Assembly: GCF_902493135.1 (NCBI RefSeq)
Contig: NZ_CABUOD010000085.1
Span: 1-5,824, forward strand
Reading direction: 5' to 3'
Source of the DNA: an uncultured Parabacteroides sp.
GTDB taxonomy: Bacteria; Bacteroidota; Bacteroidia; Bacteroidales; Tannerellaceae
Length of the DNA stretch: 5,824 nt
Shown one piece after another: positions 5,719-5,824 of the stretch; position 1 is the stretch's first letter; each line of letters opens with the position of its first letter. The notes beneath the pieces were generated by a model, which worked only from the letters and a program-made list of their open reading frames with translations, was not told the DNA's origin and ran no database searches. Both the position numbers and the translations under genes were made by a program.

Positions 5719-5737
5719 AAACCGTTGCAAACCGTTG
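5719..5737 (+). repeat. Two tandem copies of AAACCGTTG
   Basis: Copies at 5719-5727 and 5729-5737 are identical and 10 bases apart, just past the TAG of the short frame and inside the putative small transcript. They could be binding sites on DNA or RNA; no function is known to me. Confidence 0.6.
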
Positions 5738-5782
5738 ATATACATTAGGCTTACAAATGTGCAGGAGCACCTTTATCCGCAC

Positions 5783-5812
5783 AAAGGAGCCTTTTTCCGA
5801 GGCTCCTTTTTT
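5783..5812 (+). terminator. Rho-independent terminator of the rightward unit
   Basis: AAAGGAGCCT (5783-5792) pairs perfectly with AGGCTCCTTT (5800-5809) around a 7-base loop, and the T-run continues to 5812 (six T in a row). The T-run is on the plus-strand side, so it ends rightward transcription. On the minus strand only TTTG follows. Confidence 0.85.
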
Positions 5813-5824
5813 GTTGCCCGTCCG

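Larger units (their letters stand above)
5623..5812 (+). ncRNA. Putative small RNA or leader transcript of about 190 nt
   Basis: The unit is bounded by a full-consensus promoter and an intrinsic terminator, with no ordinary-sized gene inside. The first 90 bases are sharply GC-rich against AT-rich flanks and contain the direct repeat GCAGGCG (5648-5654, 5661-5667). Then come a tandem repeat of AAACCGTTG, a small hairpin (GTGC-AGGA-GCAC at 5759-5770) and the terminator. Length and layout fit a stand-alone small RNA or an attenuated leader of a gene past the right edge. I could not match it to tmRNA, RNase P RNA or tRNA. A 6S-like or Bacteroidales-1-type RNA is conceivable, but I do not see a long rod fold by eye. 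Ends are approximate. Confidence 0.5.

Noticed and set aside
5536..5748. Second overlapping plus-strand frame of about 70 codons
   Set aside because: It starts upstream of the mapped-by-motif promoter and its Arg-run comes from frame-shifted reading of GC-rich repeats; no family resemblance.
5623..5812. tRNA, tmRNA or RNase P RNA in the rightward unit
   Set aside because: No cloverleaf, CCA-ready acceptor stem, tag-peptide frame or RNase P conserved core was found.

Overview
The window looks like part of a Bacteroidota genome, most likely order Bacteroidales. Two promoters match that phylum's -33 TTTG / -7 TAnnTTTG consensus, strong Shine-Dalgarno sites are absent, and several proteins have a Bacteroidales look: a RhuM-Fic protein, a secreted MORN-type protein, and two small basic Cys/Trp-rich hypotheticals. 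I cannot fix a genus. All five complete protein genes and the one partial gene are on the minus strand, so they read from right to left.

Layout in the direction of transcription: a conserved 89-residue hypothetical (5281-5012); a 78-residue hypothetical (4890-4654); a RhuM-Fic/Doc protein (4539-3556) with its own promoter; a secreted MORN-repeat protein (about 3522-2266) ending in a strong hairpin terminator (2229-2177); then the type I restriction-modification genes hsdM (2105-552) and hsdS (from 546, running off the left edge after 182 codons). HsdM and HsdS would form the DNA methyltransferase. The restriction subunit HsdR is not in the window and may lie to the left. RhuM-family genes often sit beside type I systems in this phylum, so this resembles a defence island with an extra secreted-protein gene placed between the RhuM-Fic gene and hsdM.

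The right end (5282-5824) has no convincing protein gene of ordinary size. It holds an AT-rich intergenic stretch with small palindromes, then a separate plus-strand unit: a full-consensus promoter (5586-5617) and, about 190 bases on, a clean intrinsic terminator (5783-5812). Between them is either a small RNA, a 30-codon peptide gene, or a leader/attenuator of a gene beyond the right edge.

The items most worth a second look are that orphan promoter-to-terminator unit; the Doc-like (NKR) active site joined to RhuM beside a type I system; a perfect 11-bp-arm inverted repeat inside the rhuM region; and the identical 11-bp 3' ends of the RhuM-Fic and MORN genes. I see no tRNA, rRNA, CRISPR array, insertion sequence or recombinase gene.
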